From positions 1 through 44,100 of the forward strand of contig MNEA01000098.1 in assembly GCA_001917435.1 (NCBI GenBank): a DNA stretch of 44,100 bases, given 5' to 3'. Shown here in pieces: positions 9,701 to 18,543 of the stretch. The stretch comes from Acidobacteria bacterium 13_2_20CM_2_57_6. Its GTDB lineage: Bacteria > Acidobacteriota > Terriglobia > Acidiferrales > UBA7541. The first letter of the stretch is position 1. The number at the start of each line of letters is the position of its first letter. Below the pieces are notes generated by a model. The model did no database searches and was not told the DNA's origin. It saw only the letters and a program-made list of their open reading frames with translations. The translations under genes were made by a program, and so were the position numbers.

Positions 9701-11509
9701 GTGACCGTGGCACTGGCGGCTAGATTCGCGACAAGAACTAGGAAATGGCTCAGAACGGTCCCCGTCTTCCTTCTTACTTTTTCTTTCGCATGCTTGGCCA
9801 TGGGCCTTCGCAGAACCACGCTAGAGGGCACAACTTCCGGGGAATACTTGAATGCGCGGCCCGGTGTCGCCTACGTGGGCGACGAAGCCTGCCAAGAGTG
9901 TCACGAACCACAGTACAAAGATTTCAAAAACACCGGCATGGGGAGATCCCTTTCCATTCCCAGTCCAGGCAATTGGCCGGAGTTTACCAAGCGCGTGACG
10001 CTGTCGAACAAGAGGCTGGGGCGCATGTTCACCGTCAGTGTAGTTGATGGAAAGATGTTTCACGCAGAATCAAGACAGGATGTGAACGGCAAACCAGAAT
10101 ACTCAGAGAAGCACGAAATCGCCTTCATTGTGGGTTCAGGAGACGTGGGGCGAAGCTACCTGATCATCAAGGGCGACGCGCTGTTTCTCTCGCCGATCTC
10201 CTACTATTCAGGAATTCGCGGGTGGGATCTGTCACCCGGTTATGAAGCCGGGCAATTTCGCGGGTTCACGCGCCCCGCGGGGAATCTATGCGTTTCCTGC
10301 CACTCTGGGCTCCCACAGCCCATCGCTGGCACGCGAAACCGGTATCAGAACCCTCCCTTCCGCTTTTTGGCCGTGGGTTGCGAAAGGTGCCACGGGCCGG
10401 GGGAAATCCATGTGCGCGAACGCCGAGAAAACGCTCCGCTCAGAAGCCCCACTGATTTTTCGATCGTCAATCCATCTCGGCTACCGCCGCAAATCCGCAA
10501 TGACGTTTGCAATCAATGCCATTTTGGTGGAGATGCACAGGTCCTGCGGCCTGGCAAGACCTATTTGGACTTTCGTCCTGGGACGCCACTTGACAGTGTG
10601 GTTTCCGTCTTCAGCGCCCCCTTGTCGCCGAAGATGGACGGCCTCAAGGCGCTAAGTCATCAAGAGCAGCTTGAGATGAGCCGTTGCTGGACTAGGACCA
10701 ACTCCCACTTGTATTGCATCACCTGTCATGACCCGCACGTTCAATTGCATGGCGCCGAGGCAGCCGCATATTTTCGCAGGAAATGCCTGACATGCCATAC
10801 GGTGAAAAGCTGCCGCTTGCCTGCAGCGCGAAGGCAGACAACTCTACCGCCGGACAACTGTGTTCACTGCCACATGCCGAAAAAGTCCGTGGTCAACATA
10901 AGTCACTCTGCTTTGACGGACCATCGCATCCTCCGAATCCCCACGGAAAATCCTCCCCTGGCCGCCGCCGCGGGAGAATCCACAGGCAATTTGATGTACC
11001 GCACAAAACCTCCCCAAGAACCGGACGCAAAACCGGACCTGCGGACGCTTGCACTGGCCTACTATGAAGCGAGCCAGGTCTACCCAACATTTCGGCAGAA
11101 GGGCTTCGAGCTCTTAGAACAGGCGGCCCAGGAACTTCCAAACGATACAGACGTTCAGGCCGCTTACGGGCTAGTTCTCTTCCTGGCTCGCCCTGAGTCG
11201 CCAGCAGAGGCGTCTCAGGTGCTGCAAAAGGCGATTGACCGCGGGTCCAAATCCGTTGAAGTGCGAACGCGCCTGGCGAAACTTCGGTTTCGAGAGGGAA
11301 ACGTCGCGGCGGCAATGCAACTTTACAACGAAGCCATCGAATCCGACCCCTACTACACACCTGCATACTTCGGATTGGCAGATCTTTACTCGGCCTCCCT
11401 TGATGGTCAGTCTGCTGCCGAAACTCTAAAGAAAATTCTGAACTACGACCCGGGAAATGAAGAGGCGCGGCGGGCCCTGGCGAACGCCAGCGGAGCGCGT
11501 GAACGGTGA
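9701..11509 (+). CDS. Seven-heme c-type cytochrome fused to TPR repeats
   Basis: 602 residues from GTG 9701 with GAGGA about 6 nt upstream, nine bases after the CRTAC1 frame ends. Residues 17-36 are an N-terminal hydrophobic anchor or uncleaved signal. Seven CXXCH heme sites are visible: CQECH (64), CVSCH (197), CERCH (227), CNQCH (270), CITCH (339), CLTCH (362) and CVHCH (387). Extra histidines (MGRS region, HHR-like TDHR near 408) could be distal ligands. Spacing resembles the cytochrome c554/doubled-CXXCH families. Residues about 440-600 are TPR repeats (AAMQLYNEAIESDPYYTP). It should act on the periplasmic face in electron transfer; donor, acceptor and any enzymatic activity are unknown. 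The TPR tail may dock to the TPR/CRTAC1 products of the same operon. Confidence 0.88.
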   Translation: MTVALAARFATRTRKWLRTVPVFLLTFSFACLAMGLRRTTLEGTTSGEYLNARPGVAYVGDEACQECHEPQYKDFKNTGMGRSLSIPSPGNWPEFTKRVTLSNKRLGRMFTVSVVDGKMFHAESRQDVNGKPEYSEKHEIAFIVGSGDVGRSYLIIKGDALFLSPISYYSGIRGWDLSPGYEAGQFRGFTRPAGNLCVSCHSGLPQPIAGTRNRYQNPPFRFLAVGCERCHGPGEIHVRERRENAPLRSPTDFSIVNPSRLPPQIRNDVCNQCHFGGDAQVLRPGKTYLDFRPGTPLDSVVSVFSAPLSPKMDGLKALSHQEQLEMSRCWTRTNSHLYCITCHDPHVQLHGAEAAAYFRRKCLTCHTVKSCRLPAARRQTTLPPDNCVHCHMPKKSVVNISHSALTDHRILRIPTENPPLAAAAGESTGNLMYRTKPPQEPDAKPDLRTLALAYYEASQVYPTFRQKGFELLEQAAQELPNDTDVQAAYGLVLFLARPESPAEASQVLQKAIDRGSKSVEVRTRLAKLRFREGNVAAAMQLYNEAIESDPYYTPAYFGLADLYSASLDGQSAAETLKKILNYDPGNEEARRALANASGARER

Positions 11510-11902
11510 CGTGGAGCGGTAACGCTGCGGCGGATCGCGAATTGAACCGCACCTATCTTGACGGGATGAAGCGCATCAGCCAGTTGCGCTCTATGCTTGA
11601 CCAACAATCTGAGTGCGGCTCGGACCAGCTATTATGCGACGGGCACGGCTCGGTGCGCCCGCAGACGAGAGAACACAAAGGGAACATTAAGCGACGAACA
11701 CCATCGAAAACCCAGCACTCCAGACGCGAGAACAAGCTAGACGAGAACAACTTAGCATTGGGAGCGGTGGCAGCGGGTTGGAGGTTCGGGTCCTCCCCGG
11801 TTCACCACTGTTTCTTTCTAACTTCTTGAATCAAAACTAATTGACTTTACTGGGCTCTGGCGAGCCGGAGGCCAATTTAGGCACATCTGGTTGGTCGTCG
11901 CG
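11510..11902. other. Intergenic region between convergent genes
   Basis: 393 bp without a convincing gene. Short frames here have no ribosome site or family resemblance. The only structured element I see is a tRNA-3'-end-like segment at 11780-11807. No poly-T terminator is evident for either flanking transcript. Confidence 0.6.
11780..11807 (+). other. tRNA 3'-end-like fragment (T-arm, acceptor strand, CCA)
   Basis: GGAGG-TTCGGGT-CCTCC forms a perfect 5-bp T-stem with a 7-nt loop. It is followed by 7 nt (CCGGTTC), A and CCA, the exact geometry of a tRNA 3' end. The conserved A58 is replaced by G. Upstream no anticodon arm, D-arm or 5' acceptor strand folds properly. It could be a tRNA relic, an attachment-site remnant or coincidence. 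Confidence 0.25.
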
Positions 11903-14293
11903 TCAGGGTTGCGCGTCCGCGCGAATCACGCGAATACCGAAAACACCGGGGATCTCGCTTCCATTCTTCGCTTCAAATCGAACTGTCACTCTTTGCTTGT
12001 CACGGAGGACTTCTGCTGGTATCGCATATTCGACGTCAAAAAAACGCACATCCTTTTCCGGACTGCGCCTTTCCACCGTTTGCTCACCAACTTTCGTTCC
12101 GTCTACCAGTACGTCAAAGGAACTCTCACGCCGTGCGTTGTTGGTGTGCGTAACAACCAAAGTCAGCGGATGTGAGCTCTCCACGGGCAGGTCAAAAGAA
12201 AACCATTTTGTCCCTCGCCGTCCATAACGTCCTTCCAGTTGAACAGGGGAACTTTCTTCTCCCTGTTGATTGAAATCTCGTTCCGTCTGCATCTGGCCGG
12301 GCTGCAAGAAGGCCACTGTAGCCGCTTCAAGCCTTTTCTGTTTTTCCTGCTCTGCAGCATAGGCCGCGGATTTCTTCTGCCACTCGGCGGCGGTATAGAC
12401 ATCCCAATAGATTGCATATCGCCGGCGCGGTACCTGGTAGAACGGGGCAAAAGTGATGTCCGCACTCAGCCCGACGCCCGATGTGCGAAAAGTGCCGGGC
12501 TTTCCGGCGACGGGCTTGAGCCAGTCCTCGACACGCCGCGCATTGGTCACGAAAACGGGTGCAGCTGGGCGGGCATCCCTTTCTCGCGAAGTTGGTTGCT
12601 CCGGCCCAACATCGCCTGCTAGCACAAGCGGGCCCCACATCACCGCAAGACGATTTGGGTTATCGGGCAAGGGCTCAGTCCGCAACTGCTTCGGCAGCAC
12701 CACATCCACCTTGTCCCCATTCTTCCACGTGCGCGAAATTTGTGCGTAGGAATCAGGTTGTGGGAGATCTTTTATGGCCTGGCCGTTCACCTTAACGCGG
12801 AAGCCTCTCCCCGCCCAAAACGGCCGTCGCAGGGCCAATGTGAATTTCTTTGGAGAATTCAGAGAGAATTTCAGCATCGCCGATTCTCCGACTGGGAAGC
12901 CTGTGTTCATCTCCACCTTGACTCCCTCGGCCTCCCAGTTCGCGGTCGAAGGCACAAATAAGCCGACCCAAAGTTTTTCCTTAGATTCGTAGTAGATGCC
13001 ATAGCCGTGCAGCGCATGACTCTCCATGCCAGTGCCCACGCAGCACGTGAAATCCTTAAGCTTGTCCTGATATTCGTGTTGCACTCCGCGGCCAACGGGC
13101 ACCATGTAGCACACTCTGCCGTCATCGGGGTCTTGGGACGCCAGGATGTGATTGAAAAGCGCGCGCTCGTGGAAGTCTACGTAGCGAATCTTGGGATCGA
13201 TCGAAAAGAGTTCGCGAGACATTTTGATCATGTTATAGACGTTGCAGGTTTCCGCGGTGCGGCCGTCGACCATGTCGTTCAGTTTGTCTGGGGGGCCGAA
13301 GTACTCGTTCTTTCCATGTCCTCCAGTCGCAAAGCTGTGATGCCATGCTACTTGATCCCAGAAAAACGTGGCAGCTTTGTGGTCCGTTTCATCTCCCGTG
13401 TAAACATATCTCATCAATGAGCCCAGAAGCTTGGGCACCTGGGTGTTGCCGTGCTTGCCGCCCAGAATATCCTGCCGCGCCGCCAGTGGATCGAGGATAG
13501 CCCGGTGTTCGAATTTGCTTGAAAGCTGCAGCCAGCGTGGATCACCCGTATCAGCGTAGAGGTCGGCAGTTACTTCGTTCATCCCGCCGAATTCCGTGGC
13601 CAGCATCCTCTGGATGTGCTCGTCGTCGAGTTTGGACAAAATCCCCTCGGCCCATTCGGCGAATTTGATCTCGACTTCCAGTGCCTGGGTGTTCCCTGTG
13701 TAACGGTACGCGTCCCGAAGGCCGGCAAAGATTTTGTGCTCGACGTACCAGGGTGACCACAACCCATTTAGGTCAAAACCGCCCGATTTAATGGTTCCAT
13801 TCGCTAAATCTTGGAACCGAATTTTCCCGTCAACTCCCTGGTCGTCCATCAGTGCGCCTAGGTAGCCGTCTTTCTGCGCGTTCTGAATCTCCGCTAGCTC
13901 TTTGACGATATAGTCGGCGCGTTCCTTAAACCGGGCATCAGCGGTCGCCGCCCACATGATACTGACGGCAGAGAGATAGTGTCCGGCAATGTGGCCTGTC
14001 AGCTGCCTTCCCCCTCCGTCCCAACCACCGTAGCCGTTAGCTTTTGACTGCAACCCGGCGCGCTGCCGGAGATACGACAGCATTCGATCAGGTTCCAATG
14101 CAAGCAGGTATTTGGCATCCAAATCTTGAGCATTCTTAAGAGGCCCAGCGAGCAAGCGGACACTGCTCAGTGGCAAAGGCCGAGCTTTAACCAGTTTCTG
14201 CTCAGAGGTTTTTGCAGGGTTTGACTGTTGTCCGTTGGCGGGAGCTGCCAATAGCATGGCTGCTAGAAGAAAAACCGAAAAACGCTTGCTCAT
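11903..14293 (-). CDS. GH127 beta-L-arabinofuranosidase-like glycoside hydrolase (DUF1680)
   Basis: 796 residues from ATG 14293, chosen because GGAGG lies 5 nt upstream and a signal peptide follows (MSKRFSVFLLAAMLLAAPANG). Residues 45-560 match the GH127/DUF1680 (alpha/alpha)6 barrel. The zinc-thiolate catalytic site of HypBA1-type enzymes is visible: E348 and C350 in AETCN, and C417-C418 in FTCCVGTG, where the first Cys of the pair is the nucleophile in the family; E330 (NEYFG) may be the acid/base. The C-terminal 140 residues resemble the DUF6805 beta-sandwich (VQLEGRYGRRGTKWFSFDLP). The family removes beta-L-arabinofuranosyl units, classically from hydroxyproline-linked arabino-oligosaccharides. 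It is the second gene after the DUF5695 gene (83-nt gap) and probably cotranscribed with it. Exported. Family call firm; exact substrate inferred. Confidence 0.9.
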   Translation of the reverse strand: MSKRFSVFLLAAMLLAAPANGQQSNPAKTSEQKLVKARPLPLSSVRLLAGPLKNAQDLDAKYLLALEPDRMLSYLRQRAGLQSKANGYGGWDGGGRQLTGHIAGHYLSAVSIMWAATADARFKERADYIVKELAEIQNAQKDGYLGALMDDQGVDGKIRFQDLANGTIKSGGFDLNGLWSPWYVEHKIFAGLRDAYRYTGNTQALEVEIKFAEWAEGILSKLDDEHIQRMLATEFGGMNEVTADLYADTGDPRWLQLSSKFEHRAILDPLAARQDILGGKHGNTQVPKLLGSLMRYVYTGDETDHKAATFFWDQVAWHHSFATGGHGKNEYFGPPDKLNDMVDGRTAETCNVYNMIKMSRELFSIDPKIRYVDFHERALFNHILASQDPDDGRVCYMVPVGRGVQHEYQDKLKDFTCCVGTGMESHALHGYGIYYESKEKLWVGLFVPSTANWEAEGVKVEMNTGFPVGESAMLKFSLNSPKKFTLALRRPFWAGRGFRVKVNGQAIKDLPQPDSYAQISRTWKNGDKVDVVLPKQLRTEPLPDNPNRLAVMWGPLVLAGDVGPEQPTSRERDARPAAPVFVTNARRVEDWLKPVAGKPGTFRTSGVGLSADITFAPFYQVPRRRYAIYWDVYTAAEWQKKSAAYAAEQEKQKRLEAATVAFLQPGQMQTERDFNQQGEESSPVQLEGRYGRRGTKWFSFDLPVESSHPLTLVVTHTNNARRESSFDVLVDGTKVGEQTVERRSPEKDVRFFDVEYAIPAEVLRDKQRVTVRFEAKNGSEIPGVFGIRVIRADAQP

Positions 14294-14376
14294 AACGCCT
14301 CCAGGATTCATGCTGCGGATTCGTAACACATTCTGTTGCAACATTTTCTTTCGATGCCCCGACCCACTTTCCAAAT

Positions 14377-17172
14377 CTACGGACTGGGGATCAAGTCCAC
14401 CCAAGTCGTCGCCTGACCAATCGGCACCACGTAGGCTCCCCGTTCTTGTCTCAGTTGCGTAGCGGGTTTGTAGGTTGGGGAGCTACCAACCTTGGCGGGC
14501 TGTTCCACCCGCAAGCGTGCCTCTCGCAAATATTCCGTCGCTGGCGACAACCCAACGCGTATTGCGCCGGTGCGCGGGTGAACTTCAATCTCATCGAATT
14601 TTCCGGCGTCCAGCGTCAACCAGACGCCTGCCGATGCAACGTACACGCGAATCCTGAACGAGTCGAGCGGCTTAACCTTTACGGTGTCGCCCTCAACGCG
14701 AGTATTTCCGCCGAACGCCAGCCAACCAAATTCTGGATGATGAACAACGTAGGTGGCCGTGTTCCACGCGTGCCCGAATAGGTTCGGCCCGTCGTCTCCG
14801 GAAAGCGCATCCGGTCTCAAAAGGTCAGGGAACGCGTGAAACGCTGGCGCCAGAAACCCATCCTGGTCAATGTCCGAAATTGTCCCCATCGTGCCCCCGT
14901 ATCCCACTCGCAACAAATAGAAATCATCCGGGTGCTCGCGAAATTCCGCCAGCACCGGAATCGCGTTCAGGCTCGAGCCGTAGTGGTGCAACTGGCGTTC
15001 AATCTGCCGAAGCTTGCCCGCAAAAACAAAGTCCCAATAGCGCCGCGCACTGCCGTTGTATCCCCAGTGCGGAATTGTCGGATCGTAGGCAAGGATGGCA
15101 TTCAGCGTCACGTCCGCTTTTTCCTGGAAGCCAAAATACTTCATCCACGCATAGACTTCTTCCTGCCCCGTGGAATCCCACGGCATCTCGCTTCCGAACG
15201 GATACGCTTCCTCCTTCCAGCGATTAGCTCGTGTGCGCATCTTCGCTTCCAGGTCGTCTGCTTGCGAATTCATTCCTTCGCGCCGGAGGTCTGCCATTAC
15301 TTCAAGGAAAATATCTCCTTCCATCTGACCAAATACCGCGTAGTTTGGTGCGAGCTTGACCATCGCGACGGATGTTTCATACGCGTTCGTTAGGTACCAC
15401 TCCCACGGATGATTCGTGACCAACCCTTCGTAATTGCGCGCCAGCCGGTACAGAACCCAATCAGCAGCGACGACGTGGAGATAGTTGAAAGAGCGGTCGA
15501 CAAGTTCCGCGTGAGCTTTGTTCCAGCTTGTCCAGGTGGTCCAATCAAAATCCTTTCGGTAAAAGCCCGCGGGCATTTGATCAGGCTGGTAATAAAAAAG
15601 GCTCTTGCGAACGCCAAATTTCTTCGGGCCATCCTTGTATTGCAAGCCGCCCCACAAGACGCCGTCCACAAACTGCTGAAACTTGCTGAGCTCTTCCTTA
15701 TTCGGCAGCCCCAGCTGTTTCATGATCGTTGCCACCCATGAGCCGCCGCCTCCTTCGTCGCCAAGTCCGGCAATCCAAGCCCGGCTGTCCTGCATCACAA
15801 TTTCGTTGGTTTCGCGGTCAAAGCTCATGATCGAGGGGCTGCGATGGAATGGATCATTTGGATCGGTGAACCACTGCTTCGTCGTTAGGAAGTGGCCCAT
15901 GTCAGTCAGGGCTTGCCATTCGGGCTTGGTCACAAAGTAATGAATTGTTTGTACCAGTCCGTCCTGGTAGCTGACAGTCAGGCGCGCGCGTCCCCAAAGC
16001 TTTCCTTGCACTGTATAGTCTTTCCATCCGCCTGACGTATTCACTCCCTTCTTGACGGTAATCGCACCGCCCGGTTCCACGGTCATGGACTTCACCGCTT
16101 TGGGATACTTCAAAAACAGGCGAGCTTCGATGTTCATTGGCAGCACATAACCAGGTGCCCCAACAGCCACAGGTCGCATATTCTCGGTAAGAGTCTTCTC
16201 GATGTCTCGAATCGCGTCTCCCGTTACGAACTCCACCCCGTAGACCTTCGATTCGGCCGGCGCCAGTGTTGCCAGCGTGGGGGGATTCCACGGTTTCACA
16301 TTCTTCCATTCATTCTCCGCATACGCCGCGCTGTGCACCATCCACTCGTAGAACCCTTCGAAAGTTATGCCTCGCGGCGTCAAGTCATGGAAAATAGCAG
16401 GGCCTGCGGAACGACGTGCACCGAGGATGGGGTTGTAGGCTTCGAACGGCGTGTTGCCGGCGGGAAGCACCAGCAATACCGGCCCGTGCCCACTCAAGCG
16501 AGTCACCTGCAGATATCCCGCGTCCCGGCCGATGTAAGGATCGTAGAATGAACAAACCGCGTGGGCCTGTTCCAGCGAGCGCTCATTCAAGACATTGTTA
16601 AATATCATGGGGATGCCCAGGGCGCCAATCTGCACTCTCTGAGTTGTCCTATTCTTCAGCGTGAAGCGCAAAACGAGCTTGCCTTCCTCGAGTTCCCAGG
16701 TTCGCGTGATCTGCAACGGAATTTCTGCCGGAAGTGTCGGTGCCAGGTCCGCGGCAGCCAGGATCTGTTCCGTGGTTGGCAGTGACTTCAAGGGCGTGCG
16801 CGCTAGCGCCGTCGAATAGCTTTTCCACTCGCCCGAGTCTCCCGTCCGTAGGCGCAAGTCGATGTCCCCCAGATGGTAGTAGCCGTCTCTGGACCGAGCC
16901 ACCAGCAAATCTCCTGGGGTAAAGTCGAAATCACCCGCCCCTTTCGGCTTGAGCGCGGCGACTGTCTGGGATGATCGTACCAGCCGGAGTGAAAACGCGG
17001 GGGTATCCAGATCGATGTACCCCTCCCCAAGCATTGGCCCGGGTGTGGGAGGGTCATGCTTCTGTCGTCCTGGGGCTCCTACGAGCCAAGTCGTGACTGC
17101 AGTGACACAGAGAAACGCAAGCCGCACTTGGCTGGTGCGCGTCCATCGAACGGTGCCATGGTCCGGGTTCAC
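14377..17172 (-). CDS. DUF5695 secreted protein, probable carbohydrate-active
   Basis: 931 residues from GTG 17172 with AAGGA 7 nt upstream. An N-terminal hydrophobic stretch (VRLAFLCVTAVTTWLVGAP, residues 16-34) acts as signal peptide. The first half is beta-rich and Trp/Gly-rich (GEGYIDLDTPAFSLRLVRSS), the second half helical with aromatic motifs (HPWEWYLTNAYETSVAMVKL, SEMPWDSTGQEEVYAWMKYF) typical of (alpha/alpha) barrel glycoside-active enzymes, then a C-terminal beta domain. I assign it to DUF5695 from overall pattern; the activity is not established. It is the promoter-proximal gene of a two-gene unit with GH127, so a role on the same glycan is likely. The upstream region carries a LacI-type box (17231-17244) about 60 bp from the start. 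Confidence 0.75.
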   Translation of the reverse strand: MNPDHGTVRWTRTSQVRLAFLCVTAVTTWLVGAPGRQKHDPPTPGPMLGEGYIDLDTPAFSLRLVRSSQTVAALKPKGAGDFDFTPGDLLVARSRDGYYHLGDIDLRLRTGDSGEWKSYSTALARTPLKSLPTTEQILAAADLAPTLPAEIPLQITRTWELEEGKLVLRFTLKNRTTQRVQIGALGIPMIFNNVLNERSLEQAHAVCSFYDPYIGRDAGYLQVTRLSGHGPVLLVLPAGNTPFEAYNPILGARRSAGPAIFHDLTPRGITFEGFYEWMVHSAAYAENEWKNVKPWNPPTLATLAPAESKVYGVEFVTGDAIRDIEKTLTENMRPVAVGAPGYVLPMNIEARLFLKYPKAVKSMTVEPGGAITVKKGVNTSGGWKDYTVQGKLWGRARLTVSYQDGLVQTIHYFVTKPEWQALTDMGHFLTTKQWFTDPNDPFHRSPSIMSFDRETNEIVMQDSRAWIAGLGDEGGGGSWVATIMKQLGLPNKEELSKFQQFVDGVLWGGLQYKDGPKKFGVRKSLFYYQPDQMPAGFYRKDFDWTTWTSWNKAHAELVDRSFNYLHVVAADWVLYRLARNYEGLVTNHPWEWYLTNAYETSVAMVKLAPNYAVFGQMEGDIFLEVMADLRREGMNSQADDLEAKMRTRANRWKEEAYPFGSEMPWDSTGQEEVYAWMKYFGFQEKADVTLNAILAYDPTIPHWGYNGSARRYWDFVFAGKLRQIERQLHHYGSSLNAIPVLAEFREHPDDFYLLRVGYGGTMGTISDIDQDGFLAPAFHAFPDLLRPDALSGDDGPNLFGHAWNTATYVVHHPEFGWLAFGGNTRVEGDTVKVKPLDSFRIRVYVASAGVWLTLDAGKFDEIEVHPRTGAIRVGLSPATEYLREARLRVEQPAKVGSSPTYKPATQLRQERGAYVVPIGQATTWVDLIPSP

Positions 17173-17230
17173 GTCAGTATCCTTCGGCTTCGTTTCTTAA
17201 ACCTTTTAACGACTAGCGAGAAATCCTGGC

Positions 17231-17244
17231 TGTAAGCGCTTCCG
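17231..17244. promoter_or_regulatory. LacI-family-type operator candidate, proximal to DUF5695
   Basis: TGTAAGCGCTTCCG has the AAGCGCTT core of LacI/CcpA-type operators. It lies 59 bp upstream of the GTG of the DUF5695 gene and is the left of two such boxes in this divergent region. No LacI-family gene is in the window. Confidence 0.4.
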
Positions 17245-17271
17245 ACTGCGAAGAGTGGCCCTATAGGCACC

Positions 17272-17305
17272 TTGAGCTATCTTTTCAGAGTGTATAATAT
17301 ATCCA
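17272..17305 (+). promoter_or_regulatory. Promoter with overlapping GntR-type palindrome before the proline dehydrogenase unit
   Basis: TTGAGC (17272-17277), a 15-bp spacer and a consensus TATAAT (17293-17298). The -10 is embedded in TGTATA-ATA-TATCCA (17291-17305), which matches the palindromes at 21790-21804 and 31949-31963 with one base changed in the right half-site. A regulator bound here would block RNA polymerase. Confidence 0.5.
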
Positions 17306-17316
17306 GAGCGCTGCAT

Positions 17317-17330
17317 TGCAAGCGCTTACT
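17317..17330. promoter_or_regulatory. LacI-family-type operator candidate, proximal to proline dehydrogenase unit
   Basis: TGCAAGCGCTTACT lies about 12-25 bp downstream of the predicted transcription start of the 17293 promoter, a repressing position. The first 11 bases are identical to the perfect box at 31879-31892. Confidence 0.45.
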
Positions 17331-17354
17331 TTAGGTGTTCTATGGAGGGCTCCC

Positions 17355-17510
17355 GTGCGCTTGGTCCCGACGATGCTCGTCGCTGCCTGGCTTTCTACCG
17401 TACCCACCACCCGGGCACAATCCCTTCGCAAATCTCAATTTCCATTGGTTTCGAGCGAAGCGGCGCCGCAGCGGATTCGATTCCAAGGCGAAGAGGCGAT
17501 GAACTTATGA
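17355..17510 (+). CDS. Short secreted peptide or truncated secreted protein
   Basis: 51 codons from GTG 17355, 5 nt after GGAGGG. The first 22 residues (RLVPTMLVAAWLSTVPTTRAQ after the start) are a convincing signal peptide, but only about 28 residues follow (LRKSQFPLVSSEAAPQRIRF and on) before TGA. The stop overlaps the ATG of proline dehydrogenase as ATGA, so the two are probably translationally coupled. It could be a real exported peptide, a leader that couples translation, or the surviving 5' end of a larger secreted gene. The downstream partner is cytoplasmic, which makes the signal peptide odd. Confidence 0.45.
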   Translation: MRLVPTMLVAAWLSTVPTTRAQSLRKSQFPLVSSEAAPQRIRFQGEEAMNL

Positions 17511-18436
17511 GTCTCATGCGTTCGATGTTGCTCGCAGCATCTCAAAATGAGTGGTTACGTGATCGCGCGGCACACTATCCGTTTGTCAGGCGCACGGTCT
17601 CCAGGTTCATGCCCGGCGAAACGCTCGAGGATGCGCTGGGCTCTGCGCAGGTCTTGCGTGGGAAGAAGATTGGAACGGTCTTCACGCATCTGGGCGAAAA
17701 TATCCAAGATCGCTCTGAGGCTCAACAAGTTACGCAACACTATCTCGAAGTTTTGGACCGCATCCGGGAAAGAGGTTTGCAGGCGGAAATTTCCGTGAAG
17801 CTGACACAACTCGGTTTGGACCTTTCGCCGGACCTCTGCTTCCAACACTTAAAGCTCATCGTTGAGCGCGCGCGAAAGGAATCCATCGTCTGGGTGGACA
17901 TGGAAGCCAGCAATTATGTGGACCCGACCCTGGATCTGTATCGCCGCGCCCTCGTCGAGCATTCGAACGTTGGTGTATGCCTGCAAGCATATCTCCATCG
18001 GACAGCAGAGGACCTGGCACGACTTCTGCCGATGCGGCCCTCGATCCGATTGGTGAAAGGGGCATACAACGAGCCGCCGGAGATTGCGTTTCCGCGCAAA
18101 CAGGACGTCGACGAAAACTATTTCGAGCTTGGTAAGCGGATGCTGCAGGCCAAGAAAGCAAATTCCTGCGTGCGCGCCGCTTTCGGCACGCATGACGTGG
18201 TGCTGATACGTCGGCTGGACAGGTTTGCTGCTGCCGAAGGGTTTGCGAAAAGAGACTTTGAAATCCAGATGCTCTACGGCATCCAACGTGCCGAACAGGA
18301 GCGTCTGGCCAGAGAGGGTTGCACCTCCATTGTGCTAGTCGCTTACGGCAGCTACTGGTATCCGTGGTTCGTGCGCAGGCTGGCAGAACGCCCGGCGAAC
18401 TTATGGTTCATGATCCGAAACGTGTTCGCGGCGTAG
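17507..18436 (+). CDS. Proline dehydrogenase (monofunctional)
   Basis: 309 residues from ATG 17507, the usual length of the one-domain enzyme. FAD-dependent oxidation of L-proline to 1-pyrroline-5-carboxylate, with electrons passed to quinone at the inner membrane. The family signature blocks are all visible in order: FTHLGENI (59-66), DMEAS (131-135), CLQAYLHR (158-165), RLVKGAYNEP (181-190), FGTHD (226-230), QMLYGI (254-259) and the substrate-binding helix WYPWFVRRLAERPAN (284-298) with the paired Arg. No P5C dehydrogenase domain or neighbour is present, so that step must be encoded elsewhere. The start overlaps the preceding small ORF (ATGA). Its promoter carries the same palindromes as the TonB receptor promoter. 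The family also includes hydroxyproline-oxidising enzymes; substrate preference cannot be read from sequence alone. Confidence 0.93.
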   Translation: MSLMRSMLLAASQNEWLRDRAAHYPFVRRTVSRFMPGETLEDALGSAQVLRGKKIGTVFTHLGENIQDRSEAQQVTQHYLEVLDRIRERGLQAEISVKLTQLGLDLSPDLCFQHLKLIVERARKESIVWVDMEASNYVDPTLDLYRRALVEHSNVGVCLQAYLHRTAEDLARLLPMRPSIRLVKGAYNEPPEIAFPRKQDVDENYFELGKRMLQAKKANSCVRAAFGTHDVVLIRRLDRFAAAEGFAKRDFEIQMLYGIQRAEQERLAREGCTSIVLVAYGSYWYPWFVRRLAERPANLWFMIRNVFAA

Positions 18437-18543
18437 GATCGAAGTGGAGCGCATTTCGGATTTCCATTGCAGCGGCGCCACCGAACAATGTTACGGGTCT
18501 TATAGGCAGTCGATTTCAAACACCCTCTTAATTTTGGTTCAAC

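Noticed and set aside
11730..11807. Complete 78-nt tRNA gene
   Set aside because: The first four bases pair with the 3' strand but the D-arm and anticodon arm do not fold and there is no T33, so only the 3' end is tRNA-like.
11506..11829. Plus-strand 107-codon frame after the cytochrome gene
   Set aside because: No ribosome site, composition unlike neighbours, and it covers the tRNA-like segment.
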